A stretch of 22,141 nt of DNA from an uncultured Eubacteriales bacterium (GTDB taxonomy: Bacteria; Bacillota; Clostridia; Oscillospirales; Oscillospiraceae), in the NCBI GenBank assembly GCA_905202605.1, contig CAJKSU010000022.1, positions 1 to 22,141 on the forward strand, in the 5' to 3' direction. Each line of letters starts with the position of its first letter. Positions within the stretch are counted from its first letter, which is position 1. The translations under genes and the position numbers were made by a program. Shown one piece after another: positions 1 to 6,332 of this stretch. Below the pieces are notes generated by a model, which worked only from the letters and a program-made list of their open reading frames with translations, made no database searches and was not told where the DNA came from.

Positions 1-1314
1 CCAGCAGATGAGGTCGACATAATGTTCTCCGTCTTCCCTGATGTACTTGTCATAGACATACCCGCGGGTGATAAAGGCGTCGTCCCCAAAGCCGTGGATG
101 TTGGCATAGCGATCCTGCATATAGGGAACCTTCAGCAGCTCCGTGGGGCGATAGAAGCCCGCCGGGAAGTGGTTGAACTGCTCCTCCTTGGGCGCATCAT
201 TGACGAAGCGCCAGCCAAGCTTTGTAACAAAGCCTGCGTCTCCGCACCAGTTGGTAAGAATGCGCGTTCCCATGAGCTTTGCGTGGAAGTTATAGAGGTA
301 GGCAATGCCGCCCAGTCCCAGATGCCCGGATTCATTGTCGTAAAGTCCGGTTTTTGGATTATAGCGATAGAAATGCGGATCGCCGCCCTTGCCGGTCAGC
401 ACCTCCTGAAGGCCGTTGGTGTCCTTCAGGAGGTTCCATGCAGCAATGGTACGGACAATTTCAAAGCCCACCTGAGGCGGTGCAGCGACTGGGGTGGGTT
501 CGTCACCAATCTGGACGTCCTCCCAATACAGAGTATCCCTGCCGCGAATCTTCTCATTTTTCCAGATTTCCTTAAAGGTATCGTAGTCCGCCGGGGTCAT
601 AAAGTGGGATTTATGCCGCGCCGTACCGCCAACACCGCCTCCGCCGGGCATGGGTGGGGGTGGTGTTTTTTCGCCGCCGGGCTTTCCACCGGGAGCCTTT
701 TTCGGCGGTGCGCCGGGAACCTCCGAGGCGAGAATTTCGTTGATCTCCGGATCCTTGGAGCGCATCAGCTGCTCCGGCCAGCGGCGGGTACACCGCGCCA
801 CCAGCTGATCCTTCTGATTGTACACGTCGGTACAGCAGATAAAGATCATCAGACGCTTGACACTGCCCTCCTTAGGAGTAACGTCCACCACCTGCCAGCC
901 GCTGTCTTCACTGCGGAAAGTATCGCCGGGAAAGACCGGAGCAAAAAATTCATCGGTATGGTCATAGCCATCCCCTAAAAACGCGGTGCCGTCCGGGCGA
1001 ATCAGATAGCCCAGCTCCGAGGGAACATTATAGCGGGTTTCGGTGGAAACATAGCCGGGGATGGCGGGAAGATTCCCCCACACCGACTGCTTCGCGTACT
1101 CCGGGTCATTGAACAGCGGATTCCAGCGATCCCAGCACCGGGCATAGAGCTGCATGACCCATGGATTCGTAGAGGGCAGCTGCGGCGCCTTTCCTCCGAA
1201 CATCCGTCCGGTTTCGCCCCGGTTATACCGGTCAATGGCCGCCTGCTCCTCCGGGGTATAGACGCCGGGATAAAAAATCTCCATCTTTTCCTGTGGAAAG
1301 CGCATGATCGTCAT
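1..1314 (-). CDS. MaoC-like (double hotdog) acyl dehydratase/hydratase, 3'-truncated by window edge
   Basis: The reading frame is open from the start codon to base 1 (438 codons) without a stop, so the C-terminus lies outside the window. The N-terminal half resembles the FAS1-like/MaoC N-terminal dehydratase domain (around residues 20-140, with a Y-x-G-type tail 'LPAIPGY'). The C-terminal part resembles a second MaoC hotdog ('FITRGYVYDKYIREDGEHYV', typical of the strand preceding the catalytic core). Family members hydrate or dehydrate acyl-CoA thioesters in the cytosol; the substrate cannot be told. Between the domains lies a Pro/Gly/Lys-rich linker (about residues 190-220), unusual for a soluble dehydratase. 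Start: ATG 1314 follows GGAG by 5 nt; an in-frame ATG at 1305 (9 nt after AAAGG) is nearly as good. It has its own promoter and is separated from the upstream surface-protein gene by a terminator. Confidence 0.6.
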   Translation of the reverse strand, partial: MTIMRFPQEKMEIFYPGVYTPEEQAAIDRYNRGETGRMFGGKAPQLPSTNPWVMQLYARCWDRWNPLFNDPEYAKQSVWGNLPAIPGYVSTETRYNVPSELGYLIRPDGTAFLGDGYDHTDEFFAPVFPGDTFRSEDSGWQVVDVTPKEGSVKRLMIFICCTDVYNQKDQLVARCTRRWPEQLMRSKDPEINEILASEVPGAPPKKAPGGKPGGEKTPPPPMPGGGGVGGTARHKSHFMTPADYDTFKEIWKNEKIRGRDTLYWEDVQIGDEPTPVAAPPQVGFEIVRTIAAWNLLKDTNGLQEVLTGKGGDPHFYRYNPKTGLYDNESGHLGLGGIAYLYNFHAKLMGTRILTNWCGDAGFVTKLGWRFVNDAPKEEQFNHFPAGFYRPTELLKVPYMQDRYANIHGFGDDAFITRGYVYDKYIREDGEHYVDLICW

Positions 1315-1349
1315 CCTTTCTCCATGGTATTCCTGATACTTTCTTTGCC

Positions 1350-1388
1350 ATTGTATCACGAATTCTAACTATCCCGCAAGGGACAGTT
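1350..1388 (-). promoter_or_regulatory. Promoter of the MaoC-like gene with an inverted repeat over the -35
   Basis: On the minus strand TTGCGG (1379-1374) is followed after 18 nt by an extended -10, TG-A-TACAAT (TACAAT at 1355-1350). A 9-bp inverted repeat, AACTGTCCC-TTGC-GGGATAGTT on the minus strand (1388-1367, one G-T wobble), covers the whole -35 hexamer. This placement is typical of a repressor operator. No regulator gene is adjacent. Confidence 0.5.
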
Positions 1389-1420
1389 TGCGCAGTTCCC
1401 CCCCATATGATACGCAAATC

Positions 1421-1453
1421 AAAAGGGAGCCGCTGCCCAATGGCAACGGCTCC
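1421..1453 (-). terminator. Rho-independent terminator of the beta-helix surface protein gene
   Basis: On the minus strand GGAGCCGTTGCC, loop ATTG, GGCAGCGGCTCC forms a 12-bp stem with one G-U pair (1453-1426). It is followed by CCTTTTGATTT. It lies 18 nt past the stop codon. Confidence 0.85.
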
Positions 1454-1470
1454 GTAATTTGGATGTTTAT

Positions 1471-3894
1471 TTATTTCTTCTTTTTCTTCGTGACAACTGC
1501 GGCGATCACCGCAAGGACTGCAATCACCGCAACCACAATACCGGCAATTGCTCCGCCGGACATGCCGCTGATCTCTGCGGGAGTCTCAGAGACTTCTGCC
1601 GGAGTTTCTGCAGGAGCCTCAGGCTCTGCGGGAGTTGCCGCAGGTGCGGAGGCCTCAGAAATGGAGGCTTCCTCTGCGGAAGCGGCCTCTTCTACCGGCT
1701 CATTTTCGGTATAGCTGATGCGGATCTCGCCCTCATAGGTGCCGGGAGCCAGCTCGGTGGGTTCGCCGTCAACAGTCATTTCCAGCGTGCCGTTCGTCGC
1801 TTCTACCTGTGCATCATCCCCGATGCTAAGGGAGGACAGCAGGCAGTCGCCGGTGACGTTCCACACAGCATTATCCGTCAGGTTCATAACCAGCGTGTTG
1901 CCGCCGTTGTTATAGAAGCGGTTCGCCACATGACCGATATCATAGTACTCAGCAATGGTGAAGGAAGTCAGCTGACCTGCCTCCTCAGCGGAGGTCCCCT
2001 CCGGGAGCACCTTGGAGGTATAGCTGATGGCATCGGTATGGATCGTCTCTGTCTGCGCCACAGCGCCGTTCAGCACGGCATCCTTGCCCAGATTGACCTC
2101 AACGCCTACTGCGGTCTGGCCGTAATAGCCAGAGCCGTTATAGATATCTCCATTGAGCTCGGTGCCAGTGACATTCAGGTGGTTGACCACAGGGCCGGAT
2201 GCACCGCCCTCGCCGCCAGGACCACCGGGGCCGCCAGGACCACCGGGGCCGCCGGGGCCACCGGGGCCGCCGGGGCCACCGGGGCCGCCTTCAGGAGGCA
2301 TCCCCTCCGGAGGTGCGCCCATATCGCCGCCCATGTTGCCGTCTGCTCCGATCATGCCTTCCATATCTCCGGCCTCAGTGGTATCGGAGTCAGAGGACAT
2401 TTCCGCGGAGATATTGCCGTTTTCAGAGGGCCAGCCGGCAGGCTCCTCATGGGTGGTGTTAAAGCTGAAGGTTTCGGTGTTCATGCCGGTGGTGGAGTCA
2501 TCGTTGTCCATGACCTGCATGAGAATGCCGTTGCCCGCATTCAGGGTCGCGCCATCGGATACATTGACGGTGGTATCGCCCTGCGTGTTCTTAATGAGCA
2601 GGGATGCATAGCCGGAGTTGACCTCGGTGCCGCCCTCTAGATTGATGGTATCCTCCCCCTGATGGGACATAAAGCCGAAGGTATCGGAGTTGATGACAGT
2701 GGCTTTATCCTCCTTTGCCTCATAAGTCTCGGAAACCTCACCGTTTGCATCCATCAGCTCATAGGTTTTCCCTGCCTCCAGATTGGTATAGGTGCCGGTG
2801 CCGCCGGTGAAGATAGAGGCATAGGTACCCACATTCATGGTAACGCCCAGGAACTGCTCGTCAGCGGAGCCGATCACATAGGTGCCGTAGCCGGAGCGCT
2901 GGGTGAAGGGGTTGGGATCGCCGTTTTCGTCCTTATAGGTGCCGTCGACCTGCATGATCTTATCATTGCCGGTAAGATCCATGGTGGTATTGACCACGTT
3001 GAGCTTCATATTGGAGCCGGAATCCGTGGACAGAACCGCCCAGCGGGCTGCGGACGTCTCGGAGTCGATGACGTTCATGGTGGTGTTATTGCCCTCCAGA
3101 TTGGTGCAGCGGGACGCACCCATGATGCCGAGGATCCACGGGGGAGCGACCATGGTGTTCTGAGAGGGAGAGTTTCTATAGCCGTCATGTAGCGTACCGC
3201 CGTCCGAGTGCAGCTTGGAATTCCGGACGGTAAGGGTGGAGCCGGAATCTGCGAACAGGGTCATGTTGGCAACGCCGGACACGTTGATATCAGAGTCCTC
3301 AATGGTGAGCTTGGTACCCTCACCGAAGGAGGTGATGGCGGTACCCTTGCCGGAGAAGTCACAGGCCTGCAAGCCGTTGCCGTCAGTGTCAAAGCGAATG
3401 GTGGCCTTGGCGATGGTATAGTCGATCCCGCCTGCGATGATAATACCGTTAAAGCTGGGGTCGGTATTATCAATGGTGACATTTTCCGCGTGGGTGGCGT
3501 CATACACCGCATCCTCACCCAAAGCGTCGGTGACAGACTTTTCATCCACTACGCCATTCTCGTTGACAAACAGCGCAGCATGATAGGCATAGTCGTTGTC
3601 GGTTTCATCTGCGCCGCCCGCGGTAAAGGAGGACAGCCGGCTGGATGCATCGTCCAGATCATCGGTGTAGACCACCTCGGCCTTGTCGGCGTCGGTGTAC
3701 ACAGCGTCACTGCCGTCGAACCGGGTGACCTTGCCATCTACCAGCAGCGTCGCCTGCTGGCCGGCAGGGGCAGTAATATCCGCAGCGGCGCCGGTATAGG
3801 GGGTACCGCTGGCTGCCAGTGCCGTGGTCGCCATCAGGACGGCGCACAGTCCTAGACTCATAGTCTGTGACATGCGCTTCACATTCTTTTTCAT
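1471..3894 (-). CDS. Secreted, membrane-anchored beta-helix-like surface protein with a (GGP)8 tract
   Basis: The protein has 807 residues. A signal peptide occupies residues 1-28 (basic MKKNVKR, hydrophobic core, ALA-A cleavage). Residues ~90-520 are repetitive, Asn/Thr/Gly-rich and strand-forming ('LTIEDSDINVSG', 'LTVRNSKLHSDGG', 'TTMNVIDSETS'), as in right-handed parallel beta-helix adhesins. Residues 536-559 are eight exact GGP triplets flanked by M/P/E-rich sequence. A second strand-rich block follows, then an Ala/Pro/Glu-rich stalk (~735-775), a transmembrane helix (~780-802) and KKKKK at the extreme C-terminus. This is a cell-envelope protein; adhesin or exopolymer-binding is a guess. 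ATG 3894 follows AAGGAG by 6 nt. In-frame codons upstream to 4104 have no signal-peptide logic and cross the promoter, so they were excluded. There is no SLH domain or LPxTG motif, unlike the other surface proteins here. Confidence 0.8.
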   Translation of the reverse strand: MKKNVKRMSQTMSLGLCAVLMATTALAASGTPYTGAAADITAPAGQQATLLVDGKVTRFDGSDAVYTDADKAEVVYTDDLDDASSRLSSFTAGGADETDNDYAYHAALFVNENGVVDEKSVTDALGEDAVYDATHAENVTIDNTDPSFNGIIIAGGIDYTIAKATIRFDTDGNGLQACDFSGKGTAITSFGEGTKLTIEDSDINVSGVANMTLFADSGSTLTVRNSKLHSDGGTLHDGYRNSPSQNTMVAPPWILGIMGASRCTNLEGNNTTMNVIDSETSAARWAVLSTDSGSNMKLNVVNTTMDLTGNDKIMQVDGTYKDENGDPNPFTQRSGYGTYVIGSADEQFLGVTMNVGTYASIFTGGTGTYTNLEAGKTYELMDANGEVSETYEAKEDKATVINSDTFGFMSHQGEDTINLEGGTEVNSGYASLLIKNTQGDTTVNVSDGATLNAGNGILMQVMDNDDSTTGMNTETFSFNTTHEEPAGWPSENGNISAEMSSDSDTTEAGDMEGMIGADGNMGGDMGAPPEGMPPEGGPGGPGGPGGPGGPGGPGGPGGPGGEGGASGPVVNHLNVTGTELNGDIYNGSGYYGQTAVGVEVNLGKDAVLNGAVAQTETIHTDAISYTSKVLPEGTSAEEAGQLTSFTIAEYYDIGHVANRFYNNGGNTLVMNLTDNAVWNVTGDCLLSSLSIGDDAQVEATNGTLEMTVDGEPTELAPGTYEGEIRISYTENEPVEEAASAEEASISEASAPAATPAEPEAPAETPAEVSETPAEISGMSGGAIAGIVVAVIAVLAVIAAVVTKKKKK
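2218..2289 (-). repeat. In-frame tandem repeat encoding (Gly-Gly-Pro)8
   Basis: Seventy-two bases consist of 9-nt GGP units, arranged largely as an 18-nt higher-order unit (GGC GGC CCC GGT GGC CCC on the coding strand). Synonymous changes are confined to third positions. Such repeats are prone to slippage, so copy number may vary between strains without changing the frame. Confidence 0.9.
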
Positions 3895-3910
3895 AATTGC
3901 TCCTTCCCTT

Positions 3911-3950
3911 CGGAGTCGAATTGGCGGTTGGTGAATCCCGCCGCACTCCG
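3911..3950 (-). other. Leader-RNA hairpin in the 5' UTR of the surface-protein gene
   Basis: In the minus-strand transcript CGGAGT (3950-3945) pairs with ACTCCG (3916-3911), and an inner GGCGG/CCGCC stem (3942-3938 with 3927-3923) closes a 10-nt loop. It sits between the promoter and the Shine-Dalgarno. No known riboswitch class is recognised; mRNA stabilisation is the simplest role. Confidence 0.45.
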
Positions 3951-3961
3951 ATCCTGCCCAT

Positions 3962-3970
3962 ATTATAGCA
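3962..3970 (-). promoter_or_regulatory. Extended -10 promoter of the surface-protein gene
   Basis: TGC-TATAAT on the minus strand (3970-3962) is a consensus extended -10. The -35 position (ATGGAA, 3990-3985) is poor, as tolerated with an extended -10. The start codon is about 60 nt downstream of the predicted transcription start. Nothing else is seen between here and 4140. Confidence 0.55.
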
Positions 3971-4140
3971 CAATGACAATGTCTTTCCATGCCCAACCCG
4001 TGGTTTTTGACAAGCATGCACAGGTCTGTTTTTGAACCGAATCCCCCAGTTGTGCCATAAATCAAAAATGTGCCGCTATGAATTTGGAACAGGCAGGAAG
4101 CCAATGGGCGGTTTCCCGTAATTTCGCAGCATAGAGCAAT

Positions 4141-4172
4141 CGCGCCATGCCGCAGAGCCGCAGCATGGCGCG
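4141..4172 (-). terminator. Perfect 10-bp inverted repeat downstream of the TSUP gene (probable terminator)
   Basis: CGCGCCATGC (4141-4150) and GCATGGCGCG (4163-4172) form a perfect 10-bp stem, 17 nt beyond the TSUP stop codon. The flank on the minus strand (ATTGCTCTAT) is not a good U-tract. It may therefore terminate poorly or act as a 3' stabilising hairpin. Confidence 0.45.
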
Positions 4173-4189
4173 TTGAGAATCAGAAGGAA

Positions 4190-4939
4190 TTAAAAGCCCG
4201 CAATGACCTTGACGAACAGAATGCACAGCACCGTCAGCACCACCGGACGGACGATCCTCTTCCCGTCCTTGGCCACCAATCCAGCACCGGTATAATGCCC
4301 GGCTATAGAAAACACCGAAGCCGTCAGCCCCAATGACCAGTAGATCTGACCGTGGAAAATAAACGTGACCAATGCGGCAATATTGGAAGCAAGGTTGATG
4401 ACCTTGGTGGTTCCGGCAGCGGATTTCAGATCCATGCGTCCAAGCCCGGTGAGAATCAGCAGCAGAAAGGTTCCGGTGCCGGGGCCATAGATGCCGTCAT
4501 AAATGCCGATGACCAGTCCCGCTCCCATAGCAATGATGTACAGTTCCCGATTAGAACGGGTGCCGGTGCTTTCATTATCCCCCATGGACTTGTTTTTCAG
4601 CACATAAAACGCCACAACGGGCAGTACCACCAGCAGCATGCCCCGGAGGATTTTTTCCGACAGCAGCATGGAAATGTTTGCGCCGACGGTGGAGCCAATC
4701 AGCGCCATAGCGGCGGCGCAAAGGGAGAGCTTCACCGGCACGTAGCCATTTTTCAGGAACCGCCCGGTGGAAACAAAGGTTCCCGTGCAGGAGGACAGCT
4801 TATTGGTGGCAATGGCGGTATGGGTGGGAATTCCGGCGATCAGGTAGGCGGGCAGTGAGATGAGGCCGCCGCCGCCGGCAATGGCGTCTACAAAGCCCGC
4901 AAGAAAAACCAGCGGGCATACAATCATATATGGAAGCAT
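4190..4939 (-). CDS. TSUP-family (TauE/SafE) anion permease
   Basis: A 249-residue, very hydrophobic protein with the hallmark internal duplication of the TSUP family. The two related halves begin 'GFVDAIAGGGGLISLPAYL' (residues ~15-33) and 'GIYDGIYGPGTGTFLLLIL' (~145-163), each followed by a conserved N/S-rich segment (ATNKLSS; TTKVINLASN). Seven to eight membrane helices can be seen. Family members move sulfite, sulfoacetate, thiosulfate or other small organic/sulfur anions across the cytoplasmic membrane; the substrate here is not predictable. The ATG at 4939 has only a weak AAGAGA ribosome site. The gene is downstream of an ArsR gene on the same strand but separated by a strong terminator, and it has its own promoter about 210 nt upstream. 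It is therefore not simply co-transcribed with the regulator. Confidence 0.85.
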   Translation of the reverse strand: MLPYMIVCPLVFLAGFVDAIAGGGGLISLPAYLIAGIPTHTAIATNKLSSCTGTFVSTGRFLKNGYVPVKLSLCAAAMALIGSTVGANISMLLSEKILRGMLLVVLPVVAFYVLKNKSMGDNESTGTRSNRELYIIAMGAGLVIGIYDGIYGPGTGTFLLLILTGLGRMDLKSAAGTTKVINLASNIAALVTFIFHGQIYWSLGLTASVFSIAGHYTGAGLVAKDGKRIVRPVVLTVLCILFVKVIAGF

Positions 4940-5006
4940 TTCATTCGTCTCTTTTCAGGAATTTGGGGCAATACCGCATCATTCGGCAAGGAGATTTGGC
5001 GAGGAA

Positions 5007-5033
5007 TTTTTCATCACAAATTTGTTGTGAAAA
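5007..5033. promoter_or_regulatory. AT-rich inverted repeat in the TSUP leader
   Basis: TTTTCATCACAA and TTGTGAAAA around ATTTG form an imperfect palindrome (one bulged T). It lies about 70 nt upstream of the TSUP start and inside the predicted 5' UTR. It could be an operator or an RNA hairpin. The rest of 4940-5250 (about 310 nt) holds only the promoter below and no convincing gene. Confidence 0.35.
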
Positions 5034-5151
5034 TGCAGGAATACTTTGTGTATTTCAAACTTTTTACAGCGGATTTGTGGAGGAAAAGAACCGTCAAAGC
5101 CCGCAGACGCAATTGTGTGGTGTTGCCTTTGTTTTTTCGAGCTACCCCGAT

Positions 5152-5180
5152 ATTATACGACGGCAGGGGGCTTGGCGCAA
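5152..5180 (-). promoter_or_regulatory. Sigma-A promoter for the TSUP gene with a long leader
   Basis: TTGCGC (5180-5175), 17-nt spacer, TATAAT (5157-5152) on the minus strand. The predicted transcript starts near 5145, giving a roughly 205-nt untranslated leader before ATG 4939. Confidence 0.55.
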
Positions 5181-5250
5181 TGAATAATGCGGTTAAAATG
5201 TCAAGGGAATTCCATGGGCTTCCTTGTGTATTTCGACCAGTGCAGCAGAC

Positions 5251-5279
5251 AAAAAATCTCCCGCCATCCGGCAGGAGAT
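5251..5279 (-). terminator. Rho-independent terminator of the ArsR gene
   Basis: Minus strand: ATCTCCTGCC, loop GGAT, GGCGGGAGAT (10 bp, one G-U), immediately followed by TTTTTT, starting 5 nt after the stop codon. Confidence 0.9.
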
Positions 5280-5284
5280 CCCTG

Positions 5285-5647
5285 TTATTCAGAAATATGT
5301 TCCATGCTCTGCGCCAGCATGGTTTCCACATGGCTGTCCGCCAGAGAATAGAAGATGGACTTCCCGTCCCGGCGGCTTTTGACCAGCCGCCCCTGCTTGA
5401 GGATCCGAAGCTGATGGGATACGGCGCTTTGATTCATGTCGATCAGCTCCGCAAGATCGCAGACGCAAAGCTCATGCTGGCTGAGGCTCCAGAGAATTTT
5501 CACCCGTGTGGCATCGCCAAAGAGCTTAAACAGTCCAGCCATATCGGAAAACTGCTGGGGGCTGGGGATATGCGCCTGCACCTTGTCTACTGCGTCATGA
5601 TGCACACACTGTGTCTGGCACAGCTCCTCCTCTGGAATATTTGCCAT
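5285..5647 (-). CDS. ArsR/SmtB-family metal-responsive repressor (CadC/SmtB type)
   Basis: A 120-residue winged-helix repressor. The recognition helix region is 'MNQSAVSHQLRILKQG' (71-86). Both classical metal sites are present. The alpha-3N set is C10/C14 near the N-terminus plus C61 and C63 in the ELCVCDLA box. The alpha-5 set is D104, H106, H117 and E120 at the C-terminus. Family knowledge: metal binding (Cd/Pb/Zn at alpha-3N, Zn at alpha-5) releases the operator. ATG 5647 follows AGGAGG by 7 nt, and the gene has its own strong promoter. Odd: no P-type ATPase or cation exporter is next to it. The downstream TSUP permease has a separate promoter, so the target may be in trans or the sensor may be autoregulated. 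Confident for family, moderate for Zn/Cd specificity. Confidence 0.92.
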   Translation of the reverse strand: MANIPEEELCQTQCVHHDAVDKVQAHIPSPQQFSDMAGLFKLFGDATRVKILWSLSQHELCVCDLAELIDMNQSAVSHQLRILKQGRLVKSRRDGKSIFYSLADSHVETMLAQSMEHISE

Positions 5648-5681
5648 ATCAGCGCCTCCTGTCTATTATGACTTCTCAACT

Positions 5682-5710
5682 ATTATACCTCAGCTTGTCA
5701 AGAATCGCAA
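5682..5710 (-). promoter_or_regulatory. Promoter (and likely operator) of the ArsR gene
   Basis: TTGCGA (5710-5705), 17 nt, TATAAT (5687-5682) on the minus strand. The downstream stretch TATAATAGTTGAGAAGTCAT overlaps the -10 and start point and has loose dyad character (ATAGTTG/CATAATA), as expected for an SmtB-type operator. Confidence 0.6.
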
Positions 5711-5782
5711 GAAATAGAGTGCCTCCATAAGCAGAATATACGGGTCACAGGATTACCTGCTCACCTCTGTCCAAAAAGCTCA

Positions 5783-5810
5783 GGTCACCGCACAATATTA
5801 TGCGGCGACC
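5783..5810 (-). terminator. Hairpin with a minus-strand U-tract in the ArsR-AbrB intergenic region
   Basis: On the minus strand GGTCGCCGCA pairs fully with TGCGGTGACC (10 bp including one G-U; loop TAATATTG), followed by TGAGCTTTTT. Read from the plus strand it has an A-C mismatch, so it is built for minus-strand RNA. No minus-strand gene lies directly upstream, so it may be a relic or a guard against antisense transcription. Confidence 0.5.
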
Positions 5811-6000
5811 CGGTTTCAGTAGGATTATTCCAGTTCAAATGCACCGGTGTACAGCTGATAGCAGGTTCCCTTTCAGATCCTCGGTTTTCCTTTCCGATAT
5901 GCAAAGCACTTCCTTGATTACCCACTTTTCTTCTCGCATAAAAAGCCTTTCTAGGCAGATAATACATTTGACGATACAAGAAATTGGAGGAAGTTCCTAT
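5811..6000. other. Non-coding stretch before the AbrB-type gene
   Basis: No convincing gene. An open plus frame starting at 5800 continues into the AbrB-type gene, but its first 67 codons lack family resemblance. A possible -10 (GATAAT, 5958-5963) has no good -35. GCACCGGTGTAC contains a short palindrome (CACCGGTG). Confidence 0.4.
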
Positions 6001-6228
6001 ATGAAAGCAACTGGAATTGTCCGGCGAATTGACGATCTGGGCCGGGTGGTTATCCCAAAGGAAATCCGAAGAACACTGAGAATTCGAGAGGGCGACCCGT
6101 TACAGATGACATTGACACGGTGGGAGAGATTCTGCTTCGCCATGGGCGATTTGGCCAAAAGAATGGGTTGGAGTTCGTACATAGTGACGAAGGATAAGCG
6201 CGGAACCGCAGGGATACAGAAGGGGTAG
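6001..6228 (+). CDS. AbrB/SpoVT-type DNA-binding protein, short and possibly frame-damaged
   Basis: The first 35 residues are a textbook swapped-hairpin AbrB domain ('MKATGIVRRIDDLGRVVIPK', then EIRRTLRIREGDPL). ATG 6001 follows GGAGGA by 9 nt. Family members are dimeric or tetrameric transition-state regulators; SpoVT adds a C-terminal GAF-like sensor. Here the protein ends at 75 residues. After GDPLQ the frame reads MTLTRWERFCFA, which does not fit the family, while the +1-shifted frame reads D-I-D-T-V-G-E-I-L-L-R, which matches the expected D-x-x-G-E-V-I-L-K-K strand. Family-like sequence (MGDLAKRMG, compare GELGDFAK) then resumes in the original frame. This suggests two compensating indels, or a decaying gene. 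The DNA-binding half could still be functional. Confidence 0.75.
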   Translation: MKATGIVRRIDDLGRVVIPKEIRRTLRIREGDPLQMTLTRWERFCFAMGDLAKRMGWSSYIVTKDKRGTAGIQKG

Positions 6229-6240
6229 GATAGAGGGAGC

Positions 6241-6288
6241 AAAGCGCCGGAAACCGTTGCGGGACAACGGGTTTCGGCGCTTTTATTT
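6241..6288 (+). terminator. Rho-independent terminator of the AbrB-type gene
   Basis: AAAGCGCC/GGCGCTTT (8 bp) extended by GAAACC/GGTTTC and GTTG/CAAC with single bulges, loop CGGGA, followed by TTTTATTT. Confidence 0.85.
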
Positions 6289-6332
6289 GTGATAATAAGG
6301 CGGCGTAGAGAAATGCAGCCCACCTGCTTGCT

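Noticed and set aside
22..978. 318-codon plus-strand frame at the left edge
   Set aside because: The minus strand here carries the MaoC-like domains continuously; the plus frame has no family resemblance.
1459..2640. 393-codon plus-strand frame with GATGAA repeats
   Set aside because: Antisense of the beta-helix protein; the repeat is the mirror of the GGP tract.
3895..4104. N-terminal extension of the beta-helix protein to an ATG at 4104
   Set aside because: It would cover the extended -10 promoter and leader hairpin and displace the signal peptide; ATG 3894 has an excellent ribosome site.
5014..5331. 105-codon minus-strand frame between the ArsR and TSUP genes
   Set aside because: It crosses the ArsR terminator and the TSUP promoter, and its sequence looks random.
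5027..5671. 214-codon plus-strand frame over the ArsR gene
   Set aside because: Antisense to an unmistakable ArsR protein.
5811..5870. Possible tRNA T-arm-like sequence (GTTCAAATGC)
   Set aside because: No acceptor stem, anticodon arm or D-arm can be built around it.
5800..6000. N-terminal extension of the AbrB-type protein
   Set aside because: The AbrB family starts at MKATGIVRR, and a GGAGGA site lies correctly before 6001.
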